Source: Prevotella sp.
GTDB lineage: Bacteria; Bacteroidota; Bacteroidia; Bacteroidales; Bacteroidaceae
Direction: 5' to 3'
Assembly (NCBI GenBank): GCA_016291085.1
Contig: JAEEVW010000015.1
Span: 1-64,000, forward strand
DNA: 64,000 bases
Shown: positions 1-8,469 of the stretch, in pieces
Position numbering within the stretch: the stretch's first letter is position 1
Layout: each line of letters starts with the position of its first letter
The notes under the pieces: model-generated
The model's database searches: none
Told to the model about the DNA's origin: nothing
What the model saw: the letters and a program-made list of their open reading frames with translations, nothing else
Translations under genes and position numbers: made by a program

Positions 1-89
1 GAGGAATGAGGAATGGTCGCCTACAGCGATTGCTCAATGAATAATTGAGAATTCTACATTCAAACATCGCAGCGAAGCGAGAATCATTC

Positions 90-110
90 AACATTCAAAA
101 CTCAACATTC
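90..110. repeat. Short heptamer array upstream of the amidase
   Basis: Three 7-bp units AACATTC, AAAACTC, AACATTC stand in tandem just before the amidase start. Two perfect copies of GAGGAAT also open the window at 1-14. This is one of many 7-9 bp arrays found at gene edges here; function unknown. Confidence 0.6.
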
Positions 111-124
111 AAAATTAAAATGAA

Positions 125-543
125 ATGAGAACGATTACATTGATTGTTATTCACTGCAGTGCAGTACGACCGAACCAGACGTCATCGGCAGCAGACATCA
201 ACGATTGGCATAAGGACCGAGGATTTAAGTGCATCGGCTACCACTACGTCATCCGTCGTAACGGAGAGATTGAGCTGGCCGCCCGGAATGGCAAATCGGC
301 GCCCACTGCGTGAATCACAACGCCCACTCGATAGGCGTCTGCTACGAGGGCGGGCTCGACATCCGCGGTCAACCCGCCGACACAAGAACGGCTGAACAGA
401 AGGCTGCCCTGCGACAGTTGCTCGAAGACCTCCATCAGCGTTACCCCCGCGCATTTATAGTCGGTCACCGCGACCTCAATCCTGCAAAGAAGTGCCCCGG
501 TTACAAAAACGTAGTTCAGGAGTATGCCGACTTACAGCCGTAG
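125..543 (+). pseudogene. N-acetylmuramoyl-L-alanine amidase (Amidase_2), frameshifted
   Basis: The two halves are T7-lysozyme-like Amidase_2, zinc amidases that cut the MurNAc-L-Ala bond of peptidoglycan. The first frame (125-313) holds the N-terminal zinc His in VIHCSA and the GYHYVI block. The second frame holds GAHCVNHNAHSIGVCYEGG and the C-terminal ligands in GHRDLNP and CPGY. Frame one becomes nonsense after GEIEL near 277. Adding one G to the GG at 277-278 restores GEIELGRPEWQIGAHC and joins both halves into a normal ~139-residue enzyme. All catalytic residues survive, so the lesion is recent or a homopolymer sequencing error. Amidases of this type often sit at the edge of Bacteroidota capsule loci, as here. 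No signal peptide is visible. Confidence 0.85.
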
Positions 544-555
544 AATCCACTGATG

Positions 556-605
556 AACCATCCGGTAAGAAGATTCCTTATCGGATGGTTACTTTTTCTT
601 TTTAC
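556..605 (+). terminator. Rho-independent terminator after the amidase
   Basis: AACCATCCG at 556-564 pairs with CGGATGGTT at 582-590, with partly paired sequence between, followed by a T-rich tract (CTTTTTCTTTTTA). The stem starts about 12 bp after the amidase stop codon. Confidence 0.75.
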
Positions 606-669
606 TTTTTTAGGTGTAGAGTACCAGAAACTATCAAATATAATGGATAAAATGAAGTTTTTAGTCGTT

Positions 670-704
670 TTTGTCTTTTATAAAAGATAAAATTATTATC
701 TTTG
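670..704 (+). promoter_or_regulatory. Bacteroidota-type promoter upstream of the ATPase gene
   Basis: TTTG at 670-673 and TATCTTTG at 697-704 match the TTTG / TAnnTTTG consensus with a slightly long 23-bp spacer. This leaves a leader of about 110 bp before the start at 818. The leader holds a degenerate copy (about 759-785) of the promoter-like block in front of uvrD. Confidence 0.6.
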
Positions 705-817
705 CAGCCAAAAGGCTACGAAACTCGGCAGCACCTCAGCAATTAGATCAAGTTCCATTGCATTCGGTTTGCACGAGCTTTGTCAACAAGTTTCTTTTAT
801 AGAACAAAATTAGGTAT

Positions 818-2026
818 ATGAACGCGATTTTAAGACAAAGTTATCTTGAGAAGATTGAGCGCTACCTCAGTAAAGACACTATCATTATCCTGACTGGGCA
901 GCGACGTATAGGCAAAAGCTACATCCTACGTTTGTTCAGGGACAAGGTAAGCAAGGATGCCGGGGCTAATGTGATCTTCATCGATAAGGAGAAGCATGAG
1001 TTTGACGACATCAAGACTTATCAGGACTTGAATGCTTATATTGACGAACGTCGCAACAAAAAAAAGACAAACTATATTCTTGTTGATGAGATTCAGGATA
1101 TTGAGGAGTTCGAGAAGAGCGTGCGTAGCTATTATGAAGAGTCTGACATAGAGATAGTTGTTACAGGTTCGAATTCGAAGATGTTGAGCAGCGACCTGAG
1201 TACGCTCATCGGTGGTAGGTATAAGGAAATTTATATCCAAGCACTGAGCTACGAGGAGTTTATGCAGTTCCATCAGTTGAAGGATTCTGACGAGACTCTT
1301 GCTAAGTATATCCAGTTTGGTGGTCTGCCTGGCTTGGTGAAGATGGGACTTGACGAACAAGATGCGCGAGAATATCAGTTGGATGTCTACCACACGGTGC
1401 TATTGAAGGATGTGATTATGAGGAACAAGATTCGCAACGTGCCGTTCCTTGAAAACCTTGTGCATTTCCTGGCAGACAATACCGGTAAGATCATCTCAGC
1501 CAATAGCACCGCCAAGTATATGAAGTCGCAAGGTGAAAGTGTTACCTCTACGGTCATCATCAACTACACCAAGTTCCTTTGCGACGCTTTCCTGATTCAC
1601 AAAGTGAATCGTTACGACATTCACGGCAAGAAGTTGTTTGAGAGTAATGACAAGTTCTATTTCGAGGACAACGGTCTGCGCAATGCCTTGGCTGGTGGTT
1701 CTCGTGAGGGTGACATTGAGAAAGTGATTGAGAACATCATCTACAACCACCTGATACGTCTTGGCTATGAGGTGACTGTTGGTCAACTCCAGACTGGTGA
1801 GATTGACTTTGTGTGTAAGAAGCCCGAAGGACAGCGGGTGTATGTTCAGGCATCGTACATCATTGCCGATGAAGCGACACGTGAGCGTGAGTTTGGGAAT
1901 CTGCAAGCCATCAAGGACAACTATCCAAAATACGTCATCTCAATGACTCCACTGGTTGGCAGACAGGATTCTGACGGTATCACCCACCTCCACCTGAGAC
2001 ATTTTCTGGCTAGAGGACTTGAGTAA
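818..2026 (+). CDS. ATP-binding protein, AAA_14 / DUF4143 family
   Basis: A 402-residue protein with a Walker A motif GQRRIGKS at residues 27-34 and a Walker B ILVDEIQDI near residue 90. These fix the N-terminal AAA_14 domain; the C-terminal half matches the DUF4143 layout with a nuclease-like end (TGEIDFVCKK). Such proteins are common and often multicopy in Bacteroidota. Their role is not established, and a defence or mobile-element link is only suspected. The gene lies alone between a broken amidase and an acyltransferase stub, which fits a gene-turnover zone. The start was chosen because it follows the promoter and leaves about 26 residues before the P-loop, normal for the family. Confidence 0.85.
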   Translation: MNAILRQSYLEKIERYLSKDTIIILTGQRRIGKSYILRLFRDKVSKDAGANVIFIDKEKHEFDDIKTYQDLNAYIDERRNKKKTNYILVDEIQDIEEFEKSVRSYYEESDIEIVVTGSNSKMLSSDLSTLIGGRYKEIYIQALSYEEFMQFHQLKDSDETLAKYIQFGGLPGLVKMGLDEQDAREYQLDVYHTVLLKDVIMRNKIRNVPFLENLVHFLADNTGKIISANSTAKYMKSQGESVTSTVIINYTKFLCDAFLIHKVNRYDIHGKKLFESNDKFYFEDNGLRNALAGGSREGDIEKVIENIIYNHLIRLGYEVTVGQLQTGEIDFVCKKPEGQRVYVQASYIIADEATREREFGNLQAIKDNYPKYVISMTPLVGRQDSDGITHLHLRHFLARGLE

Positions 2027-2062
2027 TATTACAATATGATTGTTTTTATTTCCAAAAATCAT

Positions 2063-2070
2063 TAAATTTG
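2063..2070 (+). promoter_or_regulatory. -7 element upstream of the acyltransferase stub
   Basis: TAAATTTG followed by C matches the Bacteroidota -7 element and lies 18 bp before the stub's ATG. The promoter appears kept although the gene is lost. Confidence 0.5.
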
Positions 2071-2088
2071 CAGAGTTTTGGAAACAAA

Positions 2089-2184
2089 ATGAGTAAGCGA
2101 ATCGGTTATATTGATGCCATGCGGGGATTTACGATGATACTCGTCGTTTATTCCCACGTCTGCAATTTTTGCCTGGGTCACTAA
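2089..2184 (+). pseudogene. N-terminal remnant of an acyltransferase (Acyl_transf_3)
   Basis: An ATG opens 31 codons reading MSKRIGYIDAMRGF, then a hydrophobic stretch with YSHV, and stops at TAA. The IDAxRGF start and the His in helix 1 are the signature of Acyl_transf_3 membrane O-acyltransferases, normally 330-380 residues. Nothing recognisable follows before the convergent glycosyltransferase ends at 2253. This is the 5' end of a gene whose remainder was lost, probably when the polysaccharide locus was rearranged. A functional 31-residue peptide is possible but unlikely. Confidence 0.7.
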
Positions 2185-2252
2185 CAATCTCTTTCGTTTC
2201 AGTCCCTTCTTGGACTGTTCTCTTTTTGGCGCAAAGTAGGGGAGTTCTTAGA

Positions 2253-3419
2253 CTATATTCCCTCTAGTGCTTCAAAGAAATTCTTGGCATAAGTCTCTTT
2301 ATCGAATAGCTTAGAGCGTTCAAGTGCTGCTACTGCCATTTGTTTGCATTTCTCTGGATGTTCGTATAAGTCTAGTATGGCTGCTGCAAGATTCTCTACA
2401 ATATTCTCTCTGTCAACAATCATAGCTACTCCTTCACATATTTCTGGAATTCCTCCACTTCGTGTCGTTATTAGAGGTAGGCCCGCTGCCATAGCTTCGA
2501 CGACCGTTAGACCAAAGGGTTCTTCCCACATTGAAGGGACGATGGCTATATTTGCCATTTTCAGATAAGATGGTACCTGTTTATAATCAACAAAGCCAGT
2601 ATAGATAACTTTATCCTTTATGGACTCTGACTCTTTTTTGAGTTGCTCAATGAATGGGGTAGAACGTTTGTCCTTTCCATAACTGCTCATACCAATGATG
2701 AGCAATTTTAAGTTAGGAATGTTGTTGAGCTGTTTTATGGCAAAGATCAGTGAAAGTATTCCTTTTTCTTTTATTAAGCGACCGCTATAGACTAGAACAA
2801 AGTCATTGCTAGTCAATCCAAGCAATTGCCGACTAAAAGCTTGGGCTGTCTGAAAACATTTTATATCAATGGCATTGTGTACGGTTATACATTTCTCTTT
2901 GTTTTCATAAACGGCTTTCACCCTATTTGTTATATAATCGCTGACACTTATAATGCACTGGAAAGTATGGCAGATGTCTGTAATATTTTTAGCACCTTGA
3001 TATATAAAGTCGTTATGTAGGTGTAACACATAGGTTGTATTGCATTTTTGATTTAGCGTCAAGGCATAGCCTGGGCGGTTCTCCACAACGATAAGGTCAT
3101 AGTGGCTTTTATTAATATGATTCAACGCCTTGTGTAAATAGTATTCTATACTTTCATGATAATAGTACTTGCGGCATAATAGCCTGTTTCCAATCTTCCA
3201 AAGTTTTGCTTTAAGACTATTTCCATTTATATAGACATATCTGTTTCTATTGCTGGAAGGATTCTGTACAATGTTGGGATGCCAAATACTATAGATTGTC
3301 AATTCATGCAGATGGTATTGTTCATTATACTCGAGGTACATGTCCACCAGATTTTCAACTGCTCCGCCCAAAACGGCAGGAATAGGTAATACTCCCGATG
3401 TGAGGATAGCTATTTTCAT
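2253..3419 (-). CDS. Glycosyltransferase family 4
   Basis: A 388-residue GT-B enzyme. The N-terminus (MKIAILTSGVLPIPAVLGGA) has the Gly-rich acceptor-side loop of GT4. The C-terminal Rossmann domain has YSGRLIKEKG and the EEPFGLTVVEAMAAG block, whose E-x7-E pair binds the nucleotide-sugar donor. It probably adds one sugar of the repeat unit at the inner membrane face. It is the last gene of the polysaccharide run and its start overlaps the preceding stop by 4 bp, indicating translational coupling. Donor and linkage cannot be read from sequence. Confidence 0.9.
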   Translation of the reverse strand: MKIAILTSGVLPIPAVLGGAVENLVDMYLEYNEQYHLHELTIYSIWHPNIVQNPSSNRNRYVYINGNSLKAKLWKIGNRLLCRKYYYHESIEYYLHKALNHINKSHYDLIVVENRPGYALTLNQKCNTTYVLHLHNDFIYQGAKNITDICHTFQCIISVSDYITNRVKAVYENKEKCITVHNAIDIKCFQTAQAFSRQLLGLTSNDFVLVYSGRLIKEKGILSLIFAIKQLNNIPNLKLLIIGMSSYGKDKRSTPFIEQLKKESESIKDKVIYTGFVDYKQVPSYLKMANIAIVPSMWEEPFGLTVVEAMAAGLPLITTRSGGIPEICEGVAMIVDRENIVENLAAAILDLYEHPEKCKQMAVAALERSKLFDKETYAKNFFEALEGI

Positions 3420-4390
3420 TTGATAGTTATTGAGTTTATGTTGTCAGTATCACTAAGCCATGTGTTATAAAAATCACTTATTTTCCCATAACTATTGTCA
3501 AAAAAGTAAGTTTCTTTACCCAGTAAAGCTGCAAGAATCATACCATGAAGCCGTGTTGTATAGATTGTTCTATATCTACTGATAAATTCGATGCCTTGCT
3601 TGCTCATCTCTTTACGGTAAATGTGATAGTACATTTTGTTGTAAAGATTCGTGGCAATCTCATTCTTCGTTAATCTTCCACCTAAACGGTGTCGGTATGC
3701 ATAGGCAATTTTCTCAACAGTTTTTTGTGTATAAGTAGGATAAAGCATAGTGGGCCAGTCACTTGTATCAATCTTTGCAGGCAACATGAATTCGAAGTTA
3801 TCACTTTTTACTAATTCTTTGTCTCCTCTTTTTAAGAATAGACAATTCCGAATGACAGGTTTTTCCCATTTCGATAAATAGTCCATGTTCATACAAAAGG
3901 CTAAATCTGGCAGCAGGCAAACGTTATTATTGAAATGCTGGAAGGCAAAGTCATACGACCGCTTATCTCTGGCGCAGATGGTGAGGTTGGGCATCTGTGA
4001 GAGTAAGAGTTGGTCCTTTTCTAATACTTTTGGGTCATTATACCAAATGGTGTTTGGCATAATGATAATTTTGTTATTCTTATTTAAACTCAATTCATTG
4101 AGCACAAACTCCCAGCCGTGGCGCCAAACATTTCCGAAGTAGCCACCACCTTCAATTAATATGGTAAGTTCTTTTGGTAGTTTCTTCTGTGGGTAGTCAC
4201 TCCATCCGCAAACGCTCCTGCATTTGTATGGAGATTTTGTCAATAACTCTATCGTCCCTTCCCATATTAGCGTGTCGCCGATGTTTGAGTAATAAGGAAG
4301 CCCATATAATACGTAGTCCTGGTCAATAAGTTGTAGCAGCTTCTGTTTTAGCAGCTGTTGTAGTTGTTTGGCTTTTTCTATTGAATTCAT
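3416..4390 (-). CDS. Polysaccharide pyruvyl transferase family protein
   Basis: A 324-residue protein with the family's N-terminal YYSNIGDTLIWEGT block, the central ILIEGGGYFGN loop, and C-terminal TTRLHGMILAALLGKETYFFDNSYGK. The RLHG motif is the family hallmark. Members transfer pyruvate from phosphoenolpyruvate to form ketals on exopolysaccharide sugars, giving acidic groups; some paralogues have other roles. It overlaps both neighbours by 4 bp, so it belongs to the polysaccharide operon and probably decorates the repeat unit. Confidence 0.88.
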   Translation of the reverse strand: MNSIEKAKQLQQLLKQKLLQLIDQDYVLYGLPYYSNIGDTLIWEGTIELLTKSPYKCRSVCGWSDYPQKKLPKELTILIEGGGYFGNVWRHGWEFVLNELSLNKNNKIIIMPNTIWYNDPKVLEKDQLLLSQMPNLTICARDKRSYDFAFQHFNNNVCLLPDLAFCMNMDYLSKWEKPVIRNCLFLKRGDKELVKSDNFEFMLPAKIDTSDWPTMLYPTYTQKTVEKIAYAYRHRLGGRLTKNEIATNLYNKMYYHIYRKEMSKQGIEFISRYRTIYTTRLHGMILAALLGKETYFFDNSYGKISDFYNTWLSDTDNINSITIK

Positions 4391-5466
4391 CTGAGATTTG
4401 ACAGTTTGTTAAAAATACGTTCTTGTAAACTATGGGTATGGTTGCGCATTAAGTAAAGCCACTGACCAATAAATCCCAGTTCTTTGTTGCTATCGATTAA
4501 TTTTGTGTTGAAGAAGATTTTTAGTTCGTCTTGCAACCATTCCGAACCATCTTCGCGTATACGATTTCTTATGTCACCATAGCCAGGAGTCCTCATTTGA
4601 GGTATTAGTCCTGCACTAAGTAACGCATGCCCGTTATAGCAATGGGCCACTTGACATCGTCCGATAGGCATTGATGGTAGTGGCTCTTCAGGATGGGCAA
4701 ACACGTCACCTAACTTTGTGCCGCAGTAGCATTGACGGCAACTGCCTGTTGATAGGTCGATAAAGTAACTCCAAGCACCCGCGTAACAAAACTCTGTCCG
4801 TTTTACACCGAATAGCTTCTTCTTAAAATTCCAAAATTCCGAATTAAATTGTCCCCAGATTTTATCGTATTCCTCCATGTTTAGCTCTGTAAGATAATCA
4901 ATGCCCTGCGTCTTGTCATCTCTTGCGATAGAAAGATGTGGTAATGCCCCGAAGTTCTTCATCGAGAATTCTTTCACTTCCTCTATGTAGGGTATCAATT
5001 CGTCAGTTGGTGTAATTTCAATGTTGGCAGATGCACCGCAGTCCCACACTTTTTTAACATTATCGGCAAAGCGTTGTAACAATCCTTTTTTCTTCAGTTC
5101 AAGATAGTGGAAAGAACACTTGAATTCCACACGTTGTAACAATTCCTTTTCCCATGCGAGAATCTTCCATAGCATATTATTAACTGTGAGGTTGGTAACT
5201 ATTTCTGCGTAGTGTCCTTCTTCTACAAGTGCCTTTATATATAGGTCAATATCTTTAGTGAGCAGTGTTTCGCCATCAGCACAAAAGTTCATAAAACATG
5301 GTCCGCCTATACGATTTTGGCTCATAGCTAAGGCAACCTGTTTAGGAGTGTATTTCATTTGAGGTTGAATACCCTCATAGTGCTTATCGCGTTGGGCCAA
5401 ATAGCAGTAATGACAGCGAAAGTTGCATATGGACATAGGAATTGTAAATAATAGAACTTTTTTCAT
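4387..5466 (-). CDS. Radical SAM protein with C-terminal cysteine cluster
   Basis: A 359-residue protein with the radical SAM motif C14-x3-C18-x2-C21 (CNFRCHYC), which binds the [4Fe-4S] cluster that cleaves S-adenosylmethionine, and an ADGET block in the position of the GGE motif. The C-terminal third has many cysteines (FCYAGAW, CRQCYCG, RCQVAHCYNGH), suggesting a SPASM-like auxiliary cluster. It is coupled by a 4-bp overlap to the pyruvyl transferase gene. No peptide substrate is encoded nearby, so sugar or lipid-linked intermediate modification is a plausible but unproven role. Confidence 0.85.
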   Translation of the reverse strand: MKKVLLFTIPMSICNFRCHYCYLAQRDKHYEGIQPQMKYTPKQVALAMSQNRIGGPCFMNFCADGETLLTKDIDLYIKALVEEGHYAEIVTNLTVNNMLWKILAWEKELLQRVEFKCSFHYLELKKKGLLQRFADNVKKVWDCGASANIEITPTDELIPYIEEVKEFSMKNFGALPHLSIARDDKTQGIDYLTELNMEEYDKIWGQFNSEFWNFKKKLFGVKRTEFCYAGAWSYFIDLSTGSCRQCYCGTKLGDVFAHPEEPLPSMPIGRCQVAHCYNGHALLSAGLIPQMRTPGYGDIRNRIREDGSEWLQDELKIFFNTKLIDSNKELGFIGQWLYLMRNHTHSLQERIFNKLSNLR

Positions 5467-5497
5467 ATATCTCGATAATTAGTGATAAGATTATTGT

Positions 5498-6484
5498 TTA
5501 TCTTGTAATTCGCCAGTATTTGTATCGCTCCCCTATTGTGGATGGCATATAGTAATGAAGCTCTTGGATGCATCCTCTTATATTACCCTTCTTTGCGCGT
5601 ATGCGGTAAAGCCAAGTGAAACTTGTGGTCTTACGAAGTTGTAGATATGCTTTTCGAAATCCCAAACGATTTCTTTTTTCGTAGTGCAAGATCTCTTCAG
5701 TAAATTTCTGAATAATAGCATACGCTTCTGGTGAGAATATCTTTCGCTTTTTCAAGAATTGTGTCATCTCTCCAACTATTGTTAACTTTGCATCAATTTT
5801 CTTTCTCAAGTCTTTATTCGTGGTCGCAGTAATACTTTTCTCTCTTAAATAATATAGATATATGGTATGCTGTATGGCTTTGAGAGTTCTAGCTGTGCAG
5901 GCAATTTCAAAGCTCCATAGCTCGTCTTCATGGATAAGGCCTTCCTTGAAAAACAATTGCTGTTGGAATAGGTAGGATTTATTGTATAGCTTACTTGGTA
6001 CAAGCATGTTCCAATGGCTCTTATAGTGGCTGATGATATCGCTGTCATGCAGCACAGTACCATCGTCAAGTTTCATACGGAGAAATTCGTGAAGGTCATG
6101 ATTGCCTATGGTTTGGGTATTACCAACAACAATGTCGTATTGGCTACTATTGAGTGCTTTGACCAGTTTTTCTATACCATCAGTAGTCAGCATGTCGTCG
6201 CTATCTGCGAAGCAGATGTATTCGCCTGTCGCTTCTCTCATACCAGTGTTTCTCGCAGCCGAGAGTCCTCGGTTATGCTTGTGATGAATGATACGAAAAT
6301 GGATGGGACCGTGGTAACTTTTAATAATGGCTTCAGCTATTCCGATACTGTTATCCTGTCCACAATCGTCTACCAACAAACATTCCATGGTGCCTGTATA
6401 TGTTTGCGATATAATGCTATGCAAACAGTTCGTGATGTACGGTTCTACGTTGTAAATGGGGATAATAATGGAAACGCTTACCAT
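5498..6484 (-). CDS. Glycosyltransferase family 2
   Basis: A 328-residue GT-A enzyme. The N-terminus SVSIIIPIYNVEPYITNCL is typical GT2. The metal/donor motif is FADSDDM near residue 93, and an ED pair in LIHEDELW fits the catalytic-base region. The C-terminal ~100 residues are basic and probably membrane-apposed. It sits between a second GT2 (2 bp away) and the radical SAM gene in the polysaccharide operon. Sugar specificity is unknown. Confidence 0.9.
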   Translation of the reverse strand: MVSVSIIIPIYNVEPYITNCLHSIISQTYTGTMECLLVDDCGQDNSIGIAEAIIKSYHGPIHFRIIHHKHNRGLSAARNTGMREATGEYICFADSDDMLTTDGIEKLVKALNSSQYDIVVGNTQTIGNHDLHEFLRMKLDDGTVLHDSDIISHYKSHWNMLVPSKLYNKSYLFQQQLFFKEGLIHEDELWSFEIACTARTLKAIQHTIYLYYLREKSITATTNKDLRKKIDAKLTIVGEMTQFLKKRKIFSPEAYAIIQKFTEEILHYEKRNRLGFRKAYLQLRKTTSFTWLYRIRAKKGNIRGCIQELHYYMPSTIGERYKYWRITR

Positions 6485-6486
6485 AT

Positions 6487-7443
6487 TTATATAAGTTTAT
6501 TTATGATTTTCAAAATGGTAGACATGCGGTGTTCGGCAAGGAAGAAAAGCAATTGCTGCTTCATGCTATAGTTGTATTGTCGGTAGCAGTGACTTGACTC
6601 GGGAAAGGTGTTGATATATTTATCGATGTTGCGTATTCTTTTGTTGATTAGAAAATGCTGTTTGCTGGTGAACATCAGCTGCAGAGCCTGATCGTAGTAT
6701 TTTTCATAAACACCTTTTTCTTTAAGGAAGGTAACAATTTGTTCTACAGCTAAGAGAAAATGGTTGCGGAATGACAACTCATTGTGTGTAATGCTTGTAC
6801 TATTGTCAAGTCGATAATGATAGAGTGGCTTTGGTGTTTCTGCCACATTGTTAGTTGAGCAGAACAATTTGATAGTCATCATTATATCTTCTGGGCCATT
6901 AATGTCGTTCACAAAGGCAAGATGGTGGGTCGCAAACAATTGGCGGCGTATCAATAGTAGCCACATGGCATTCATCTTATTTTTACCACGCATACACTGG
7001 CCAATTAACCCGTCCTTGTCGGGCTCAGTATTTCGTAACACGGGCGTGGAGATACCATTAACATATTCAAAATAGTTACAGCGTACGATATCTGCTTTTT
7101 CTATAGTCGCCGTAGTTACAAGCGTTTCTATAGTATCTGGTTCAATAAAATCATCACTGTCCACATAGTAAATGAAATCACCAGAGGCGTTGTTTAATAA
7201 TACATTGCGAGTGTATGCGACACCACGATTTCTCTCGTTTTCAATAATGACAACCTGTTTTTGACGCTGTGGATACGTCTTAACTATTTGCTGAAGAATA
7301 TCCATGCTACTATCGGGGGTTGCATCATTTACAAACACATATTCGATGTTTTCATAAGTCTGAGTGAAGACAGAATGAAGGCATTGGACAAAAAATTTCT
7401 CTGCTTTATAAACAGGAATTAATATAGATACTTTAGGATTCAT
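6487..7443 (-). CDS. Glycosyltransferase family 2
   Basis: A 318-residue GT2 with the opening KVSILIPVYKAEKFFVQCL, the donor-binding YYVDSDDFIEP and INGPEDIMM in the catalytic-base region. It is a diverged paralogue of the next gene in the operon, from which only 2 bp separate it. It probably adds a residue to the lipid-linked repeat unit; donor unknown. Confidence 0.9.
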   Translation of the reverse strand: MNPKVSILIPVYKAEKFFVQCLHSVFTQTYENIEYVFVNDATPDSSMDILQQIVKTYPQRQKQVVIIENERNRGVAYTRNVLLNNASGDFIYYVDSDDFIEPDTIETLVTTATIEKADIVRCNYFEYVNGISTPVLRNTEPDKDGLIGQCMRGKNKMNAMWLLLIRRQLFATHHLAFVNDINGPEDIMMTIKLFCSTNNVAETPKPLYHYRLDNSTSITHNELSFRNHFLLAVEQIVTFLKEKGVYEKYYDQALQLMFTSKQHFLINKRIRNIDKYINTFPESSHCYRQYNYSMKQQLLFFLAEHRMSTILKIINKLI

Positions 7444-7471
7444 AGATTATTATAATATAATGGTTTTGTTT

Positions 7472-8464
7472 TTAGAAAATGAGTTTCCTAATATGTTCGT
7501 TCTCCTGAAGTAGGACAGAGAGAAGATAGCCACCGCTTAAAGCTATTATAGTTTCAATAATGGCTGTTGCAATTTGGGTCGTTTGATTGGCAGAATAATC
7601 TATAAACAAATAATCTGCTATAGCCCTTCCAAGTAAAATGAAAGGAATCTCAATGCAAAAAATAGTCAGAGAGTGTTTCCCTATTTGTTGGAATATGACG
7701 CGTAGTGGACATTGTTCTATCAGGCGGGCTATATAGATGGTAATCAAACAGCCAGAGATACCTGCTATAGTAAATGTAATTAGAGAAGAACCATATTCAC
7801 GCACAGACAGGTTGATATTGCTACAAAAGGGAATGGATAATATATATATAATCGCAGATAGAATGATGAGAGGATGAATTTTTACTGAAAACAAATCGGG
7901 TAGCCTTTGTCTCATTTGCATACCGATATACATGAAAAGAGCCATTAAAAATGCAGTGTCAATGCTCCATGGAAGTAAAATCGGTAAATAGCTTAACAGA
8001 ACTGAAATGGCTAAATATGAAACACCAATATAGTATTGGTATTTGGGTTGATATATGATGAGATAAAAAAGAAAGAATGCGATTGTCATACAGGTAAGAA
8101 ACCATAAAGGATAGTTACCATTGATAAAAAAACGGTAAATATCTGGTGAACCAAAGGGGTATAGGCAATAACGTGAATAAAAAATACCAACAAGCCCTTG
8201 CAGATAAAACTGCCTAAATAATAATAATAAGATGATTGTGAAGAATAAATATGGTTTTAGTAATTTGATGGCGTGTTTAATGAAATTTTCTTTGAATGAG
8301 GTGTTTGTTGGAATAGAGGTTGTATAGCCAGAACAGAAAAAGAATATAGGAACATAAAATGCCAATGTATAGTGAACTATATCGGAATAATCTGTATGGC
8401 TAAATACCACTAAGATGATACCGATTCCTTTGGCTATGTCGATATGGTTTAAACGTTGTTCCAT
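7472..8464 (-). CDS. Membrane acyltransferase (Acyl_transf_3)
   Basis: A 330-residue integral membrane protein with about ten hydrophobic segments. The N-terminus HIDIAKGIGIILVVFSHTDY carries the family's IDxAKG block and the helix-1 His implicated in acyl transfer. Family members O-acetylate or O-succinylate extracytoplasmic polysaccharide. Its place among glycosyltransferases suggests it modifies the locus product. The 31-codon stub at 2089 is from the same family but on the other strand. Confidence 0.88.
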   Translation of the reverse strand: MEQRLNHIDIAKGIGIILVVFSHTDYSDIVHYTLAFYVPIFFFCSGYTTSIPTNTSFKENFIKHAIKLLKPYLFFTIILLLLFRQFYLQGLVGIFYSRYCLYPFGSPDIYRFFINGNYPLWFLTCMTIAFFLFYLIIYQPKYQYYIGVSYLAISVLLSYLPILLPWSIDTAFLMALFMYIGMQMRQRLPDLFSVKIHPLIILSAIIYILSIPFCSNINLSVREYGSSLITFTIAGISGCLITIYIARLIEQCPLRVIFQQIGKHSLTIFCIEIPFILLGRAIADYLFIDYSANQTTQIATAIIETIIALSGGYLLSVLLQENEHIRKLIF

Positions 8465-8469
8465 CGTTT

